Positions 37,376-46,479 are shown, numbered from the stretch's first letter. The stretch: DNA of 64,000 nt from Planotetraspora sp. A-T 1434 (GCF_025420585.1 NZ_JAOEGB010000004.1:1-64000), one strand, 5' to 3'. Translations and numbers: made by a program. The notes: generated by a model from the sequence alone, not told the origin.

Positions 37376-37786
37376 CTACTTGTAGACCCACTGTCCGGCG
37401 ACGTACGCACCGTTGACGTAGAGGTACGTGGTGGCCGCGTAGACCTGCGCCCAGTTCGCGGACGCGCCGAGGGTGGTGACGTGCCGGGTCGAGCCGACCG
37501 AGCCACCGTTGCTGGCCGTCTTGCAGACCAGCTGAGCGGAGCTGCCGTTGTCCAGGGTCTGCCAGCCGCAGACCTTCAACGAGATCGAGGCGCCGGAGTC
37601 GCGGTAGATGTACGCGTCCACGGTCCACGAGTAGTTGTTGAAGGTGACCGTGCCCCAGGCGGCGCCGTCGTAGGCGGACACGCTGAAGCTGCGGGTGACG
37701 GCGGCGTGCGCGGGCGAGGCGGTGAGGACGCTGAGGCCCAGGGCGGCCGTGGTCGCCGCTGCGGCGAGCTTCCGTGTGGTCTTCAT
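37376..37786 (-). CDS. Small secreted protein of unknown function
   Basis: The product has 136 residues. A textbook signal peptide (KLAAAATTAALGLSVLTASP, cleavage after AHA at about 28) is followed by about 108 residues rich in Ser, Thr, Tyr and Val with two cysteines (VCGWQ and LVCKTA), suggesting a disulfide-stabilised beta-sandwich such as a small binding or inhibitor protein. GGAGA lies upstream of ATG 37786. Its promoter region (37817-37932) is shared with the large secreted hydrolase, so the two should be co-regulated. I do not recognise the family. Confidence 0.85.
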   Translation of the reverse strand: MKTTRKLAAAATTAALGLSVLTASPAHAAVTRSFSVSAYDGAAWGTVTFNNYSWTVDAYIYRDSGASISLKVCGWQTLDNGSSAQLVCKTASNGGSVGSTRHVTTLGASANWAQVYAATTYLYVNGAYVAGQWVYK

Positions 37787-37816
37787 GATGTCTCCGTTTC
37801 TTTCGTTTCCCGGGAG

Positions 37817-37932
37817 AGCATCGCGGGGGCGGCTTGACGTGGGCTTGCCACTCGCGGCGGCATGCGGGCGGGGACGGGCGGTCGCCGCGGCCCGGCGCGT
37901 CAAGGGCATGTCAAGCGGCGGGGGCGGATGCT
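37817..37932 (-). promoter_or_regulatory. SARP-type promoter of the small secreted protein gene, with divergent half
   Basis: Read on the minus strand: GTCAAG at 37838-37833 and GGCAAG at 37849-37844 (11-bp period), then 8 bp and GCGATGCT (37824-37817), identical to the 33016-33023 element. On the plus strand GTCAAG at 37899 and 37910 (11-bp period) is followed 8 bp later by CGGATGCT (37925-37932), pointing towards the SARP gene's 3' end. Confidence 0.7.
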
Positions 37933-37960
37933 CCCGGGGCCGGTCGCCCGCACCGCGGCG

Positions 37961-40759
37961 TCATGCGCCCGGGCCGGCCAGCCTCTCCTGGACCAGTGCC
38001 CGGTCCGGGTGGTCCAGCTCGGTGAGGATGTCGAGGGCCCGACGCCAGATCAGGCGGGCGCCCCGGTCATCGCCGGCCGCGCGCAGCACGTCGCCGAGCT
38101 TCGACAGCGTGTCCGCCTCGAAGTAGCGTTCGCCGGCCTTCCTGAACAGGCCCGCCGCGCGTTCGTAGCACGAGGCCGCCTCGGCGGGGTCGGGCAGCTT
38201 CTGATACCCCAGCCCGAGCCCGTCGAGAGCGGCGGCCTGCCCGTGCAGGTCGCCTGCACGCTCGAACAGCGTCAGCGCCTCCCGGCAGTAGAGGATGGCG
38301 TGCTCGGGATGGTCGAGCAGGGCGTGGCTCTGACCGACCGAGTTGAGCGCCCGGGCCTCCTCCACCGTGTCGTCGATCAGCCTCACCAGGTGCAGCGCCT
38401 GTTCGGCGTTCTCCAGCGCCTCCTGGTAACGGTCCTGGACCCCGTAGAGCCAGCCGAGGTTGTTGTAGCAGCCCGCCTGGCCGCGCACGTCCTGGAGCTC
38501 GGTGAACAGCGCGAGCGCGGCGCGCAGGTCCGCCTCCGCCGCCTCGAACATCTGCATCTGCGTGTACGCGGAGGCGAGGTCGCGGTGGCACAGGGCCTGA
38601 CCGGCGAGGTCCCCGGTCCGGCGGGCCGCGTCGAGCGCGACGGTCTCGGCCTTGGCCCACTCGTCCCAGAAGCCGCGCCGGTCGAGAAAGTCGACCATGG
38701 TCCAGGCGAGCCGCCAGGCGTGCGCCGGGAAGCCCTTCGCCACCGACCACGGGACCATCGACTGCAACACCGGACGTTCCTCGGCGAACCAGGTCATGGC
38801 GTGGTCGTAGTCCGGGTGCTCCTGGGGGGCCGCCCCCGGGGCGGGGGGCGCGAGACCGACTGGGTCCGGGCGCGGATTGATGACCATCGTGGCCACGTGC
38901 GCGGTGTGCAGGTAGTAGTCGAGCAGCCGCAGCGGCGCGGCACGGCTCTCGTCGGCGCTGTCGCGGTCAGCGAGCTCCCTGGCGTAGGCGCGCAGCAGGT
39001 CGTGCAGGGCGAACCGCCCGGGGAGGTCCTCGGTGACCAGATGGGCGCGGGCCAGTTCCGTGAGCAGGTCGCGCGCCCGCCCGTGCGGAAGCCCGGCCAG
39101 GGCGGCGGCGGCCCGCGTGGAGACGTCCGGCCCCGGGTGCAGCGCCAGCAGGCGGAACAGGCGCGCGGCCGGCGCGCCGAGCGTGCGGTACGACCAGGAG
39201 AAGACCCCCCGCACGTCCGTCGCCCGGTCCTCGCCGCCGAACGGGTCGAGCTCGGCGCCCGCGCCGCGCACCCACGCCACCAGGTCCGCCAGCGGCAGGT
39301 CCGGCTCGGTGGCCGCGCGTGCCGCCAGGACGGCGAGGGCGAGGGGCAGGCGCTCGCACAGCGCGACCAGATCGTCGGCGGCCTCGCCCTCGGCCGCGAG
39401 CCGCGGCGCGCCGAGGCGGGCGGCCAGCAGCTCCCGGGCCTCCCCGGGCGACAGCAGGCCGATCGTGAGCGGCTGCGCGCCCTCCGCCGCGACCAGCCCG
39501 GTGAGAGAATCGCGGCTGGTCACCAGGACCAGGCACCCCGCCCCGCCGGGCAGCAGGGGACGGACCTGCTCGGCGTCGCGCGCGTTGTCGAGCACCACGA
39601 GCACGCGCCGTCCGGCCAGAAGACTGCGGTACAGCCCGACCAGCGCGTCCGAGTCCTGGGGGATCCGCTCGGGCGGGGTGTTCAACGCGCCCAGGAAGCG
39701 GCGCAGCGCGTCGAACGGATCCACCGGCGCGGCGTCCGGATCGAAGCCGCGCAGGTTCACATAGAGCTGCCCGTCCGGGAACCGGTCCCGCACGCGGTGG
39801 GCCCAGTGGACGGCCAGCGTCGTCTTGCCCACCCCGGCGGTCCCCGACAGGCAGCAGACGGTCATCGACGCGGCCCCGGCGAGGACGGCGTCGAGCCGGG
39901 CGACCTCGGCCGTCCGCCCGACGAAGTGGGGAAGGTCCGGCGGGAGCTGCGCCGGCACCGGAGGGCGGGGCCGCACCACGGCCGTAGGGGCCGGGTCCGG
40001 CGTCCGGGCATGCAGCGAGGCGTCTCCGGCGAGGATCATCTGGTGGAGCCGGCGCAGCTCCGCGGTGGGTTCCAGGCCCAGCTCGCGGCTGAAGTGGGCA
40101 CGCGCCCTGCGGTACACCGCCAGCGCCTCGGGCGGACGGCCGTCGCGGTAGAGCGCCACCATGTAGGCCCGGATCGGCCTCTCCCTGTCGGGGTGCCGCA
40201 GCACCAGGTCGGCGAGTTCGGGTAGCAGCTCCCGGTGCCGGCCGCAGTCCAGCTCGGCCTCCAGGCAGGATTCCAGCGCGGACAGCCGCAGCTCCTCGAG
40301 CCCGACGCCGACCCGATCACGCATCCGCTCGCTCGCCACGTCGGCGAGCAGCGGACCGCGCCAGTAGGACAGAGCCTCCCGGAGCAGCCGGGCCCGCTCC
40401 CCCGGGTCGGACGTCCGTTGCCCCCGTCCGACGCCCTCCCGGAACCGGCGGACGTCCACCGCGCCGGGGTCGGTCTCGGCCAGGTAGCCGTCGCCTCGGC
40501 GGAGCAGCCGGAACCCGCGTCCGCCGGTGCGGTCCGGGTCCAGTGTGCCGCGCAGTCGCGCGACGTGGCTCTGCAGTACGCCGCGCGCGTTGTCCGGCGG
40601 CTCGCCCTCCCACAGGAGGTCCAGTAACCGCCCGACGGAGATGACCCGCCCGGTGTCGAGCAGCAGCAGCCCGAGCAGGCACCGCTCCGCCCGCCGCCCG
40701 AGTGCCACCTGTCCGTCGACATCCCATACCTCGACGGGGCCGAGGAGCCGGAAATCCAT
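37961..40759 (-). CDS. AfsR/SARP-family regulator with NB-ARC and TPR domains
   Basis: The product has 932 residues. The winged-helix OmpR-like DNA-binding domain (MDFRLLGPVEVWDVDGQVAL; about 1-95) is followed by the BTAD domain (about 100-250), an NB-ARC/STAND ATPase with Walker A GTAGVGKTT (about 305-313) and Walker B VLVVLDNARD, and C-terminal tetratricopeptide repeats (about 700-930; GCYNNLGWLYGVQDRYQEAL). This is the AfsR-type large SARP architecture: nucleotide-dependent activators of secondary-metabolism or secretion genes that bind 11-bp-spaced direct repeats. Such repeats precede two nearby secreted-protein genes (33122 and 37786), the likely targets. The gene stands alone on the minus strand. 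Confidence 0.93.
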   Translation of the reverse strand: MDFRLLGPVEVWDVDGQVALGRRAERCLLGLLLLDTGRVISVGRLLDLLWEGEPPDNARGVLQSHVARLRGTLDPDRTGGRGFRLLRRGDGYLAETDPGAVDVRRFREGVGRGQRTSDPGERARLLREALSYWRGPLLADVASERMRDRVGVGLEELRLSALESCLEAELDCGRHRELLPELADLVLRHPDRERPIRAYMVALYRDGRPPEALAVYRRARAHFSRELGLEPTAELRRLHQMILAGDASLHARTPDPAPTAVVRPRPPVPAQLPPDLPHFVGRTAEVARLDAVLAGAASMTVCCLSGTAGVGKTTLAVHWAHRVRDRFPDGQLYVNLRGFDPDAAPVDPFDALRRFLGALNTPPERIPQDSDALVGLYRSLLAGRRVLVVLDNARDAEQVRPLLPGGAGCLVLVTSRDSLTGLVAAEGAQPLTIGLLSPGEARELLAARLGAPRLAAEGEAADDLVALCERLPLALAVLAARAATEPDLPLADLVAWVRGAGAELDPFGGEDRATDVRGVFSWSYRTLGAPAARLFRLLALHPGPDVSTRAAAALAGLPHGRARDLLTELARAHLVTEDLPGRFALHDLLRAYARELADRDSADESRAAPLRLLDYYLHTAHVATMVINPRPDPVGLAPPAPGAAPQEHPDYDHAMTWFAEERPVLQSMVPWSVAKGFPAHAWRLAWTMVDFLDRRGFWDEWAKAETVALDAARRTGDLAGQALCHRDLASAYTQMQMFEAAEADLRAALALFTELQDVRGQAGCYNNLGWLYGVQDRYQEALENAEQALHLVRLIDDTVEEARALNSVGQSHALLDHPEHAILYCREALTLFERAGDLHGQAAALDGLGLGYQKLPDPAEAASCYERAAGLFRKAGERYFEADTLSKLGDVLRAAGDDRGARLIWRRALDILTELDHPDRALVQERLAGPGA

Positions 40760-41294
40760 GCTGACCTCCCCGCCCGCTGACGGCCGCTCCCGTGGGGCGG
40801 CGGCGGGTCATCGGCGTTCCGCGACGGTGGCGGCCCACAGTCTATTCGTGCCCGCCGACATATGATCAAGGCGGTGCCCGCCGCCGTGCGAACCTCTTGT
40901 CCCCGGGCGCCTTCACGCGGCCCGTACGGCCTGATGCGGACCACCATCCCGGGCGCGGACGCGGAGCGCGCTGGTGGTCGCTCGCCGACCTGGTCACCGC
41001 ACAGATCACTCACATTTTCCGGGAAACCATCATCGGGGATTCGGGAAGCGATCTTCTCAACCCCTCTACATCCCAGGCCAGCCATACTCCTGAACACCCC
41101 ACCCTGTCCTGCATGCCGCGTCCGCCTGCGTCTGGTGACGTTGCCGTCAACGGTTGCCGTCAGTTCGGAGACTTCCGAACCTGCTCACTCGAGCTGGCTT
41201 TAAAAGATCACTTCCGTATCAAGGGCGTACAGACTTTTCGTCGGACTCGCATGCCAGGATCTCCATGATCTGTCCCCGGAGAGAACAGGATTCC
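40760..41294. other. Intergenic region upstream of SARP and DUF6461 genes
   Basis: A 535-bp divergent intergenic region. GTTGCCGTCA occurs twice (41140 and 41154), 14 bp apart. No gene, and no SARP-type 11-bp repeat, is seen here. Confidence 0.4.
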
Positions 41295-41807
41295 ATGAGC
41301 GGCTACGACTGGCTCGATGACGATGCGTTCTGCGCAACCTTCGTCCGCGGCCTTACCCCGCACGAGGCGCTGGCCCGCTTTGGCATCGAGGTATTCGACG
41401 GCGATGACGAGGAAGGCGAGATCGAGGAGGGCCTCATCTCTGCCCGTTCGGCCGAGGGCGGGACCATTCTGAGCGAGTGGAACGGCTTCGCCGGCACGCT
41501 GGACGAGGTGCTGCGGCCCTTGTCGGCCGGGACGGTCACGGCGAGTGTCTTCGTCAACGTGAACAGGGTCGCGTCCTTCGACCATTACGCCGACGGCCGC
41601 AGGATCCTGTCCTTCGATCCGCTGTTTCCCGGCGACGAGGACGGCATCCCGGAGGACTACCTGGCCGACCGGGTCGAGCTCGGACTCGTTGGCGACAAGT
41701 CGGAGGGCGGGCTTGCCGCTGCGCTGCTGCTGGCCGAGCGCATCACCGAGGTGCGGCCGAACGCTTCAAGTGACATCGTGGCCGCACACGGCGTTCTCGA
41801 GCACTGA
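41295..41807 (+). CDS. DUF6461-family protein
   Basis: The product has 170 residues. It opens YDWLDDDAFCATFVRGLTPH with EALARFGI, the DUF6461 signature of actinomycete proteins of unknown function. It is acidic, cytoplasmic and has no membrane segment. AACAGGA at 41284-41290 precedes ATG 41295. It is followed almost immediately by an integrase fragment, so it sits at the border of a former mobile element; DUF6461 genes are often found singly in such variable regions. No function can be assigned. Confidence 0.8.
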   Translation: MSGYDWLDDDAFCATFVRGLTPHEALARFGIEVFDGDDEEGEIEEGLISARSAEGGTILSEWNGFAGTLDEVLRPLSAGTVTASVFVNVNRVASFDHYADGRRILSFDPLFPGDEDGIPEDYLADRVELGLVGDKSEGGLAAALLLAERITEVRPNASSDIVAAHGVLEH

Positions 41808-41825
41808 GCCGCTCTCGCCCTGTTT

Positions 41826-42000
41826 CCACAGCTCGACAGGGCGGCCCTGAAGGCCGTGCGCGAAGATCTGGTGCTGCGCAACGTCGCGAAGAACGTCCAA
41901 CTGGGCACTGTCGAGCGGCCGGAGATCCAGGCGCTCACCCTCGACGAGGCCAGGCAGTTCCTCCGGCAGGCGCGCAAGGGCCGGTTCTACGCGGTGTGCC
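41826..42000 (+). pseudogene. Tyrosine site-specific integrase fragment (pSAM2-like)
   Basis: The frame reads LDRAALKAVREDLVLRNVAK, NVQLGTVERPEIQALTLDEA and [15 protein letters not shown]. This is the junction of the SAM-like core-binding domain and the start of the catalytic domain of integrases from tRNA-integrating actinobacterial elements. It breaks off before the first catalytic Arg. About 70 bp later a CGAGCAAC repeat cluster begins. Confidence 0.75.
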
Positions 42001-42071
42001 GTCTACTGCCGCCGTGTGCCGCCTTGTACCATTCCGTCCGCCATTGTCGCCCGGGGTCTGCGACAATGCCG

Positions 42072-42115
42072 CGAGCAACCACGGGTCGCACGCACGAGCA
42101 ACACCCGAGCAACCA
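42072..42115 (+). repeat. CGAGCAACCA repeat cluster 1
   Basis: CGAGCAACC at 42072, CGAGCAAC at 42095 and CGAGCAACCA at 42106; the last two are exactly 11 bp apart. Upstream, CATTGTCGC and GCGACAATG (about 42043-42069) form an inverted repeat. Confidence 0.8.
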
Positions 42116-42440
42116 TGCCCCGGTGGGGTTGGCAGTCACACCCAAAATATGCACGCGCCGGGTGGCCACCTCTATGACGAACAGCACGTACAGGCGCTTC
42201 AAGTAGATCGTGTCGACGTGGAAGAAGTCGACGGCCAGAAGCCCTTTCGCCTGGACGCGCAGGAACGTCCGCCACGAGGTGTCGAGGTTTCGTGAGCCGG
42301 GCCGAACCGCTGACGCCGGAGGATCCGCCGCACGGTTGCTTCGCTGATCTGGTAACTGTCGTACCGCTGGAGGGGCGGATCGAGCGTCGCAAGGTGCTCG
42401 GCCGGTTGATCAACGAGTACCACCGGGCCGCATAGTCGTT
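42105..42440 (-). pseudogene. rve-type transposase remnant with frameshift
   Basis: The minus strand reads [19 protein letters not shown], then in the next frame a stretch ending FHVDT-type sequence and [29 protein letters not shown]. Order and motifs match an rve transposase of the same type as the fragment at 4755-4955. It is frameshifted and cut at the CGAGCAAC cluster. Confidence 0.7.
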
Positions 42441-42479
42441 CCGGAGAACCCCCAGATCAAGCCTCATGCGATGAGTTTT

Positions 42480-42800
42480 GAAGCGGTACAAGGTGCGCGA
42501 GGTGGTTGTTGACGGTCGCCGGCGCCATCGGCGCGGGCGTGTCGTCACGGCCGCGGTTGCCGACGGTGGCCAGGTGGTCGCGCCAGGCGGTGACCTCGCG
42601 CGCGGTGACGGCCGAGAGCCGGTCGTGCCCGAGGCCGCCCGTGATCCAGGCGCCAAAGCGCTCCAGATGCCGGGAGATCTTGGCGGTGACCTCCGCCGAG
42701 CGGACTCCGCGCACGGCGAGATCGAGGTAGCGCTCCGTCCAGACCGGGAGGCTGTCGTCGGCCGGATCGAGGCGTTCGGGGAACCTACCACCTTTCGTGA
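42480..42800 (-). pseudogene. Tyrosine integrase N-terminal (SAM-like) fragment
   Basis: The minus strand reads LPVWTERYLDLAVRGVRSAE, then VTAKISRHLERFGAWITGGL and MAPATVNNHLAHL. This is the N-terminal core-binding domain of a XerC-like or phage-type recombinase. It ends abruptly at about 42490, next to the transposase remnant, and the catalytic domain is gone. It is distinct from, and opposite in strand to, the fragment at 41826-42000. Confidence 0.72.
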
Positions 42801-42877
42801 TGTGATTTCGGCGTGATCCTGCCCGACGGGCGGGGACGCCGAGCTGTGAGTGGAGGACAGCAAGCAGCCACGTTACT

Positions 42878-44101
42878 TCACGGAAGGGCCATTTCCTGAA
42901 GTGATCCGGTGGCCCGCGATCTCGCGTCCGTGATCACCGGGCTCTGTGGGAGGTCGACGGTGACGTCGAGGCCGCCGCCGGTGCGGGCGGTGACCGCGAT
43001 CCGTCCCCGGTGGGCGAGTGTGACCGCGCGCACGATCGACAACCCCAGTCCCAGGCCGTCGGTACGGACGCGGGTCCCCTGCCCGTGCACGAAGGGCTCC
43101 AGCAGCCACTCCGCCTCCTCGGGCGGGATCTGGCGGCCGCTGTTGAAGATCCGCAGCACAGCGTGCCCACCCGCCGTGCCCGTATCGACGGTCAGGTGCC
43201 CGCCGGCCTCGTTGTGGCGGATCGCGTTGTCGACCAGGTTGCCGATCATGCGTTCCAGCAGGACGGGTTCGCCGGTGACCGGTGCCGGTCGGAGCCGGGG
43301 GTGGACGGCGATGCCGACGGCTGCCGCCCGCGCCGCGGCGGCGTCGAGGGCGGCAGCCGCGATGGTGGCGAGGTCGGCCGGTTCACGTGCGGTGAGCCCG
43401 GCCTGGCTGCGGGCCAGCAACAGCAACCCGTCCAGGATGCGCTGCATGTGCTCGACGGCGTCGCGGACGTCGCCGGCCATCGCGAGCAGCTCGGCACGGT
43501 CCGGATCTCCGTCCAGGGTGACGTCGATAGCCGTGCGTGCGGTGGTCAGCGGCGTGCGCAGCTCGTGGGCGGCGTTGGCGGTGAACAGCCGCTGGCTATC
43601 CAGGACCCGGTCCCGCTCGGCGACGCCACGCTGGATGCGGTCGAGCATCCCGTTGATGGTGCCCGCCAGCGCCGACAGTTCGTCGGCGGGGGTGGTGACC
43701 GGGACCCGCTTGGTGAGGTTCTCGGCCGACAGGCGCCGGGCGGTGGCCGAGATCACGCGGATCGGCCGCAGCACCCGTCCGGCCACCAGCCAGGCCAGTA
43801 CGGCGGCCAGGCCGGTCACCACGACGAGCGCCAGACCGGCCCGGGTCAGCAGCGCGGACAGGGTCTCGGCCTGCACCCGGTCGGCGAAAGCGCGCAGGTC
43901 CTCGGCCGGTGCCGGCATCGGCGGGGGGGGGGTGCCCGATGGGTCAGTGCCGGCCAAGTCCAGCCGGGTGGCGAACGTGCGGCACCGCATCAGCAGGTAG
44001 GTCAGCCCGGTCAGCGCGGTGCCGGCGGCCAGCACCAGGACGGTCTGCAGCAGCGCCAGCCGGGCCCGGGCGGTCAGCCAGGCCATCCTGTGCCGGGACA
44101 C
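42878..44101 (-). CDS. Sensor histidine kinase (HisKA, HAMP)
   Basis: The product has 407 residues from the GTG at 44101. TM1 is at about 13-37, followed by a short periplasmic loop containing a proline run encoded by a 10-bp homopolymer (43923-43932). TM2 (LVVVTGLAAVLAWLVAGRVL) leads into HAMP, then HisKA with FTANAAHELRTPLTTARTAI and HATPase_c with NLVDNAIRHN and GLGLGLSIVRAVTLAHRG. It starts 4 bp after the stop of the OmpR-type regulator, so the two are one operon. An internal ATG (MAWLTARARL) is an alternative start. Stimulus unknown. Confidence 0.93.
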   Translation of the reverse strand: MSRHRMAWLTARARLALLQTVLVLAAGTALTGLTYLLMRCRTFATRLDLAGTDPSGTPPPPMPAPAEDLRAFADRVQAETLSALLTRAGLALVVVTGLAAVLAWLVAGRVLRPIRVISATARRLSAENLTKRVPVTTPADELSALAGTINGMLDRIQRGVAERDRVLDSQRLFTANAAHELRTPLTTARTAIDVTLDGDPDRAELLAMAGDVRDAVEHMQRILDGLLLLARSQAGLTAREPADLATIAAAALDAAAARAAAVGIAVHPRLRPAPVTGEPVLLERMIGNLVDNAIRHNEAGGHLTVDTGTAGGHAVLRIFNSGRQIPPEEAEWLLEPFVHGQGTRVRTDGLGLGLSIVRAVTLAHRGRIAVTARTGGGLDVTVDLPQSPVITDARSRATGSLQEMALP

Positions 44102-44105
44102 CCGT

Positions 44106-44762
44106 TCACCCGCCGATCCGGTAGCCGGCGCCGGTGACGGTCTCGATCACCGGCGGGTCGCCGAGCTTACGACGCAGCGTGCCGACAGTGATCCGTACCG
44201 CGTTGGTGAACGGGTCCGCGTGCTCGTCCCACACCTTGTCCAGCAGCGTTTCCGCGCTGACCACGTCACCACCGGCGGAGAGTAACTGCTCCAGCACACC
44301 GAACTCCTTGGAGGTCAACCGCAGCAGCCGCCCGTCCCGCTCGGCCGTGCGCCGAGCCGGATATAGGGTCACGCCGTCGGCGCGCAGCACCGGCGCGCGG
44401 GCCGGTGCGCTGCGCCGTACCAGGGCGTGGACCCGCGCGACCAGTTCGGAGAACGCAAACGGCTTGCCCAGATAGTCGTCGGCGCCCAGCATCAGCCCGC
44501 CGACCCGGTCCTCCACAGCGTCGGACGCGGTCAGCATCAGCACCCGCGACACCCCGCGCTGGGCGAGCCGGCGGCACACCGCATCGCCGTGCACGATGGG
44601 CAGGTCCCGGTCCAGGACCACCACGTCGTAGGGCGTGACCTCGCACTTGTCCAGCGCGCTCCGGCCGTCCAGGGCGACGTCGACGGTGAAGCCGTGCTTG
44701 CGTAGCCCGGCTTCGATGTATCCGGCCAGGGGCTGCTCGTCTTCGACCAAGAGGACACGCAT
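44106..44762 (-). CDS. OmpR/PhoB-type response regulator
   Basis: The product has 218 residues. The receiver domain has EDE at residues 7-9, the phospho-acceptor Asp in VVVLDRDLPI (about 51) and Lys in YLGKPFAFSEL. The C-terminal winged helix has LTSKEFGVLEQLLSAGGDVV and VRITVGTLRRKLGDPPVIET. It precedes its kinase in one operon and is divergent from the broken serine-hydrolase gene at 44879, a plausible former target. Confidence 0.94.
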   Translation of the reverse strand: MRVLLVEDEQPLAGYIEAGLRKHGFTVDVALDGRSALDKCEVTPYDVVVLDRDLPIVHGDAVCRRLAQRGVSRVLMLTASDAVEDRVGGLMLGADDYLGKPFAFSELVARVHALVRRSAPARAPVLRADGVTLYPARRTAERDGRLLRLTSKEFGVLEQLLSAGGDVVSAETLLDKVWDEHADPFTNAVRITVGTLRRKLGDPPVIETVTGAGYRIGG

Positions 44763-44878
44763 CCGGGCAGTATCGCAACACCTGCATATGGAACACGTAT
44801 GGTCCGCCGATCGCCCGCCGATAAGCGCCGGCCGGTAGATGTGATCACCCTCGAAGTCCCGTTGAAAGGATCACAGCG

Positions 44879-45989
44879 ATGAGGCGTGGCAGAACGATGG
44901 GCGTGGCCGCTGGGGTGGCGGGCGCGGTGCTGGCGTTGAGCGTGCCAGCACCCGCCACCGCGGCGGGCCGGTCAAATTGGGAGACGTCCAGCAGGCGATG
45001 GCGAAGCTGGCGAAGACCGACGGGGTGGTCGGAGCCATCGGACAGCTGTATGTCGACGGCAAGCGAAAGGGCCAGGGGACGGCAGGTTCCCGCCTGCTCG
45101 AGGGCAAGGACGGCCGCATCCCCCCGGCTTCCCGTACCGGGTGGGATCCCAGACCAAAACCATGGTCGCCACGGTGCTGTTGCAACTGGTCAAGGAGGGC
45201 AGGCTCGGCCTGGACGACAAGCTGGCCGAGGTTCTGCCGGAGGCGACGCAGCAGGATCTCGTGGAGCGGGCCGATGAGATCACCGTGCGGCAGATGATCC
45301 GTCACACCTCCGGCATCCCCGACTTCTTCGCCTCCGGGCAGTTCGACGACCCCTTCGACTTCACGACCTACTACCCACCAGTCGATTTGGTGAAGGCGTC
45401 GCGCAAGCTGCACCGCACGGGGGAGCCGGGCGAGAAATTCTCCTACTCCAACACCAACTACTTCCTCCTCGGCATGATCATCGAGAAAGTGACCGGCCGT
45501 AGCCTGTCCGCCGAACTGACCCAGCGTCTCTTCGTACCTCTCGGGATGAGCCACACCTATCTGACCACCAAGCCGCCTCAGGGCATCAAGGGCCCGCACG
45601 GGCACGGCTACTACCCCGACGCTGCAGGCAAGCCGCGCGACGTGGACCGGCAGAACGCAAGTTTTGGTGGCGCGGCCGGAGGGGTCATCTCCACCGCCCA
45701 CGACGTCAGCGCCTTCCAGCGCGCCTTTGTTCAAGGCAAGCTGCTGCCCTCCTCGTTGCAACAGGAAGTCGTCCCTCCGCCCTCCGGCGGTGGTCTGTGC
45801 GGGAGCGAGCCGGTAGTACGGGCATCCGCGGGCAATGGCCCCGGCTTCCTAGCCGTGACCTACACATCGGATGACGGCCGCCGTCAGTTCGCCATGTCCA
45901 CCACGCTGAAGGTCAAGAACGAGCAGGCCATGGCCGTCGGTGAGGCCATCGATCAGGCGGCCAAAGCGGTGCTCTGCCAGGAGAAATAG
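44879..45989 (+). pseudogene. Secreted beta-lactamase-fold serine hydrolase with two frameshifts
   Basis: The coding sequence is spread over three frames. A signal peptide (MGVAAGVAGAVLALSVPAPA) starts at 44879. From about 44977, GDVQQAMAKLAKTDGVVGAI continues in a second frame. From about 45126 the third frame has VGSQTKTMVATVLLQLV, with the catalytic S-x-x-K (SQTK), and YSNTNYFLLGMIIEKVTGRS (Y-x-N), to the stop at 45989. This is a class C beta-lactamase/D-alanyl-D-alanine carboxypeptidase-like enzyme. The second shift coincides with a run of six C at 45120-45125, so a sequencing error is possible. Otherwise it is a recent pseudogene. Confidence 0.85.
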
Positions 45990-46479
45990 CTTTGGCCGGT
46001 GTTCTTGAAAACACCGCCCGCCCTTGGGGTTCCCGCTGGAAGTCCTGCAGGGGAGCCCCAAGGGTCATTCGGAGAATTCTGTCGCGCCAGGAAGAACCTC
46101 GCCGTGGCTCTTCGGTGATCGTCCAACCGCGGCTACCACCGATCTTGGCGAGCTGCCGACGTAGCACCGCGATCCGCTCACGAGCGTCCGGCCCAGCGAT
46201 CCCGATCGTGATGCGCTCATCGGTCGCGTGATAGCTGGTCCGCCGATCGCCTGCCGCGACCCGGCACGCCGCGTTGATGGCGGCTCGCAGCCGGGCCATT
46301 TTTCGTGGATCACCTTGCCCGCCGAACCCTTCGATCATCATGGATGAGAACAACGGTGCAAGACGCAGGCCATCCTGCCGCTTGACAGCGTCCAGCTCTT
46401 CCTGATCGGCACTCAGATCCTTAAGGATCCTGTCCCGGTCGAGCGAGCTGATCGGCCTGCGACCGAGCCAGTCAGCCAT
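45913..46479 (-). CDS. Hypothetical protein, coupled to upstream ORF
   Basis: The product has 188 residues from ATG 46479 (MADWLGRRPISSLDRDRILK). The stretch to about residue 140 has coding-like composition, including RERIAVLRRQLAKIGGSRGW; the C-terminal 40 residues overlap the serine-hydrolase sequence on the other strand and look non-coding, so the frame may be shifted near 46060. No family recognised and no membrane segment. Its start overlaps the stop of the ORF at 46472-46813, implying coupling. Confidence 0.4.
   Translation of the reverse strand: MADWLGRRPISSLDRDRILKDLSADQEELDAVKRQDGLRLAPLFSSMMIEGFGGQGDPRKMARLRAAINAACRVAAGDRRTSYHATDERITIGIAGPDARERIAVLRRQLAKIGGSRGWTITEEPRRGSSWRDRILRMTLGAPLQDFQREPQGRAVFSRTPAKAISPGRAPLWPPDRWPHRRPWPARS

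Noticed and set aside
37862..40225. 787-codon plus-strand frame opposite the SARP gene
   Set aside because: Shadow frame; the SARP domains on the other strand are unambiguous.
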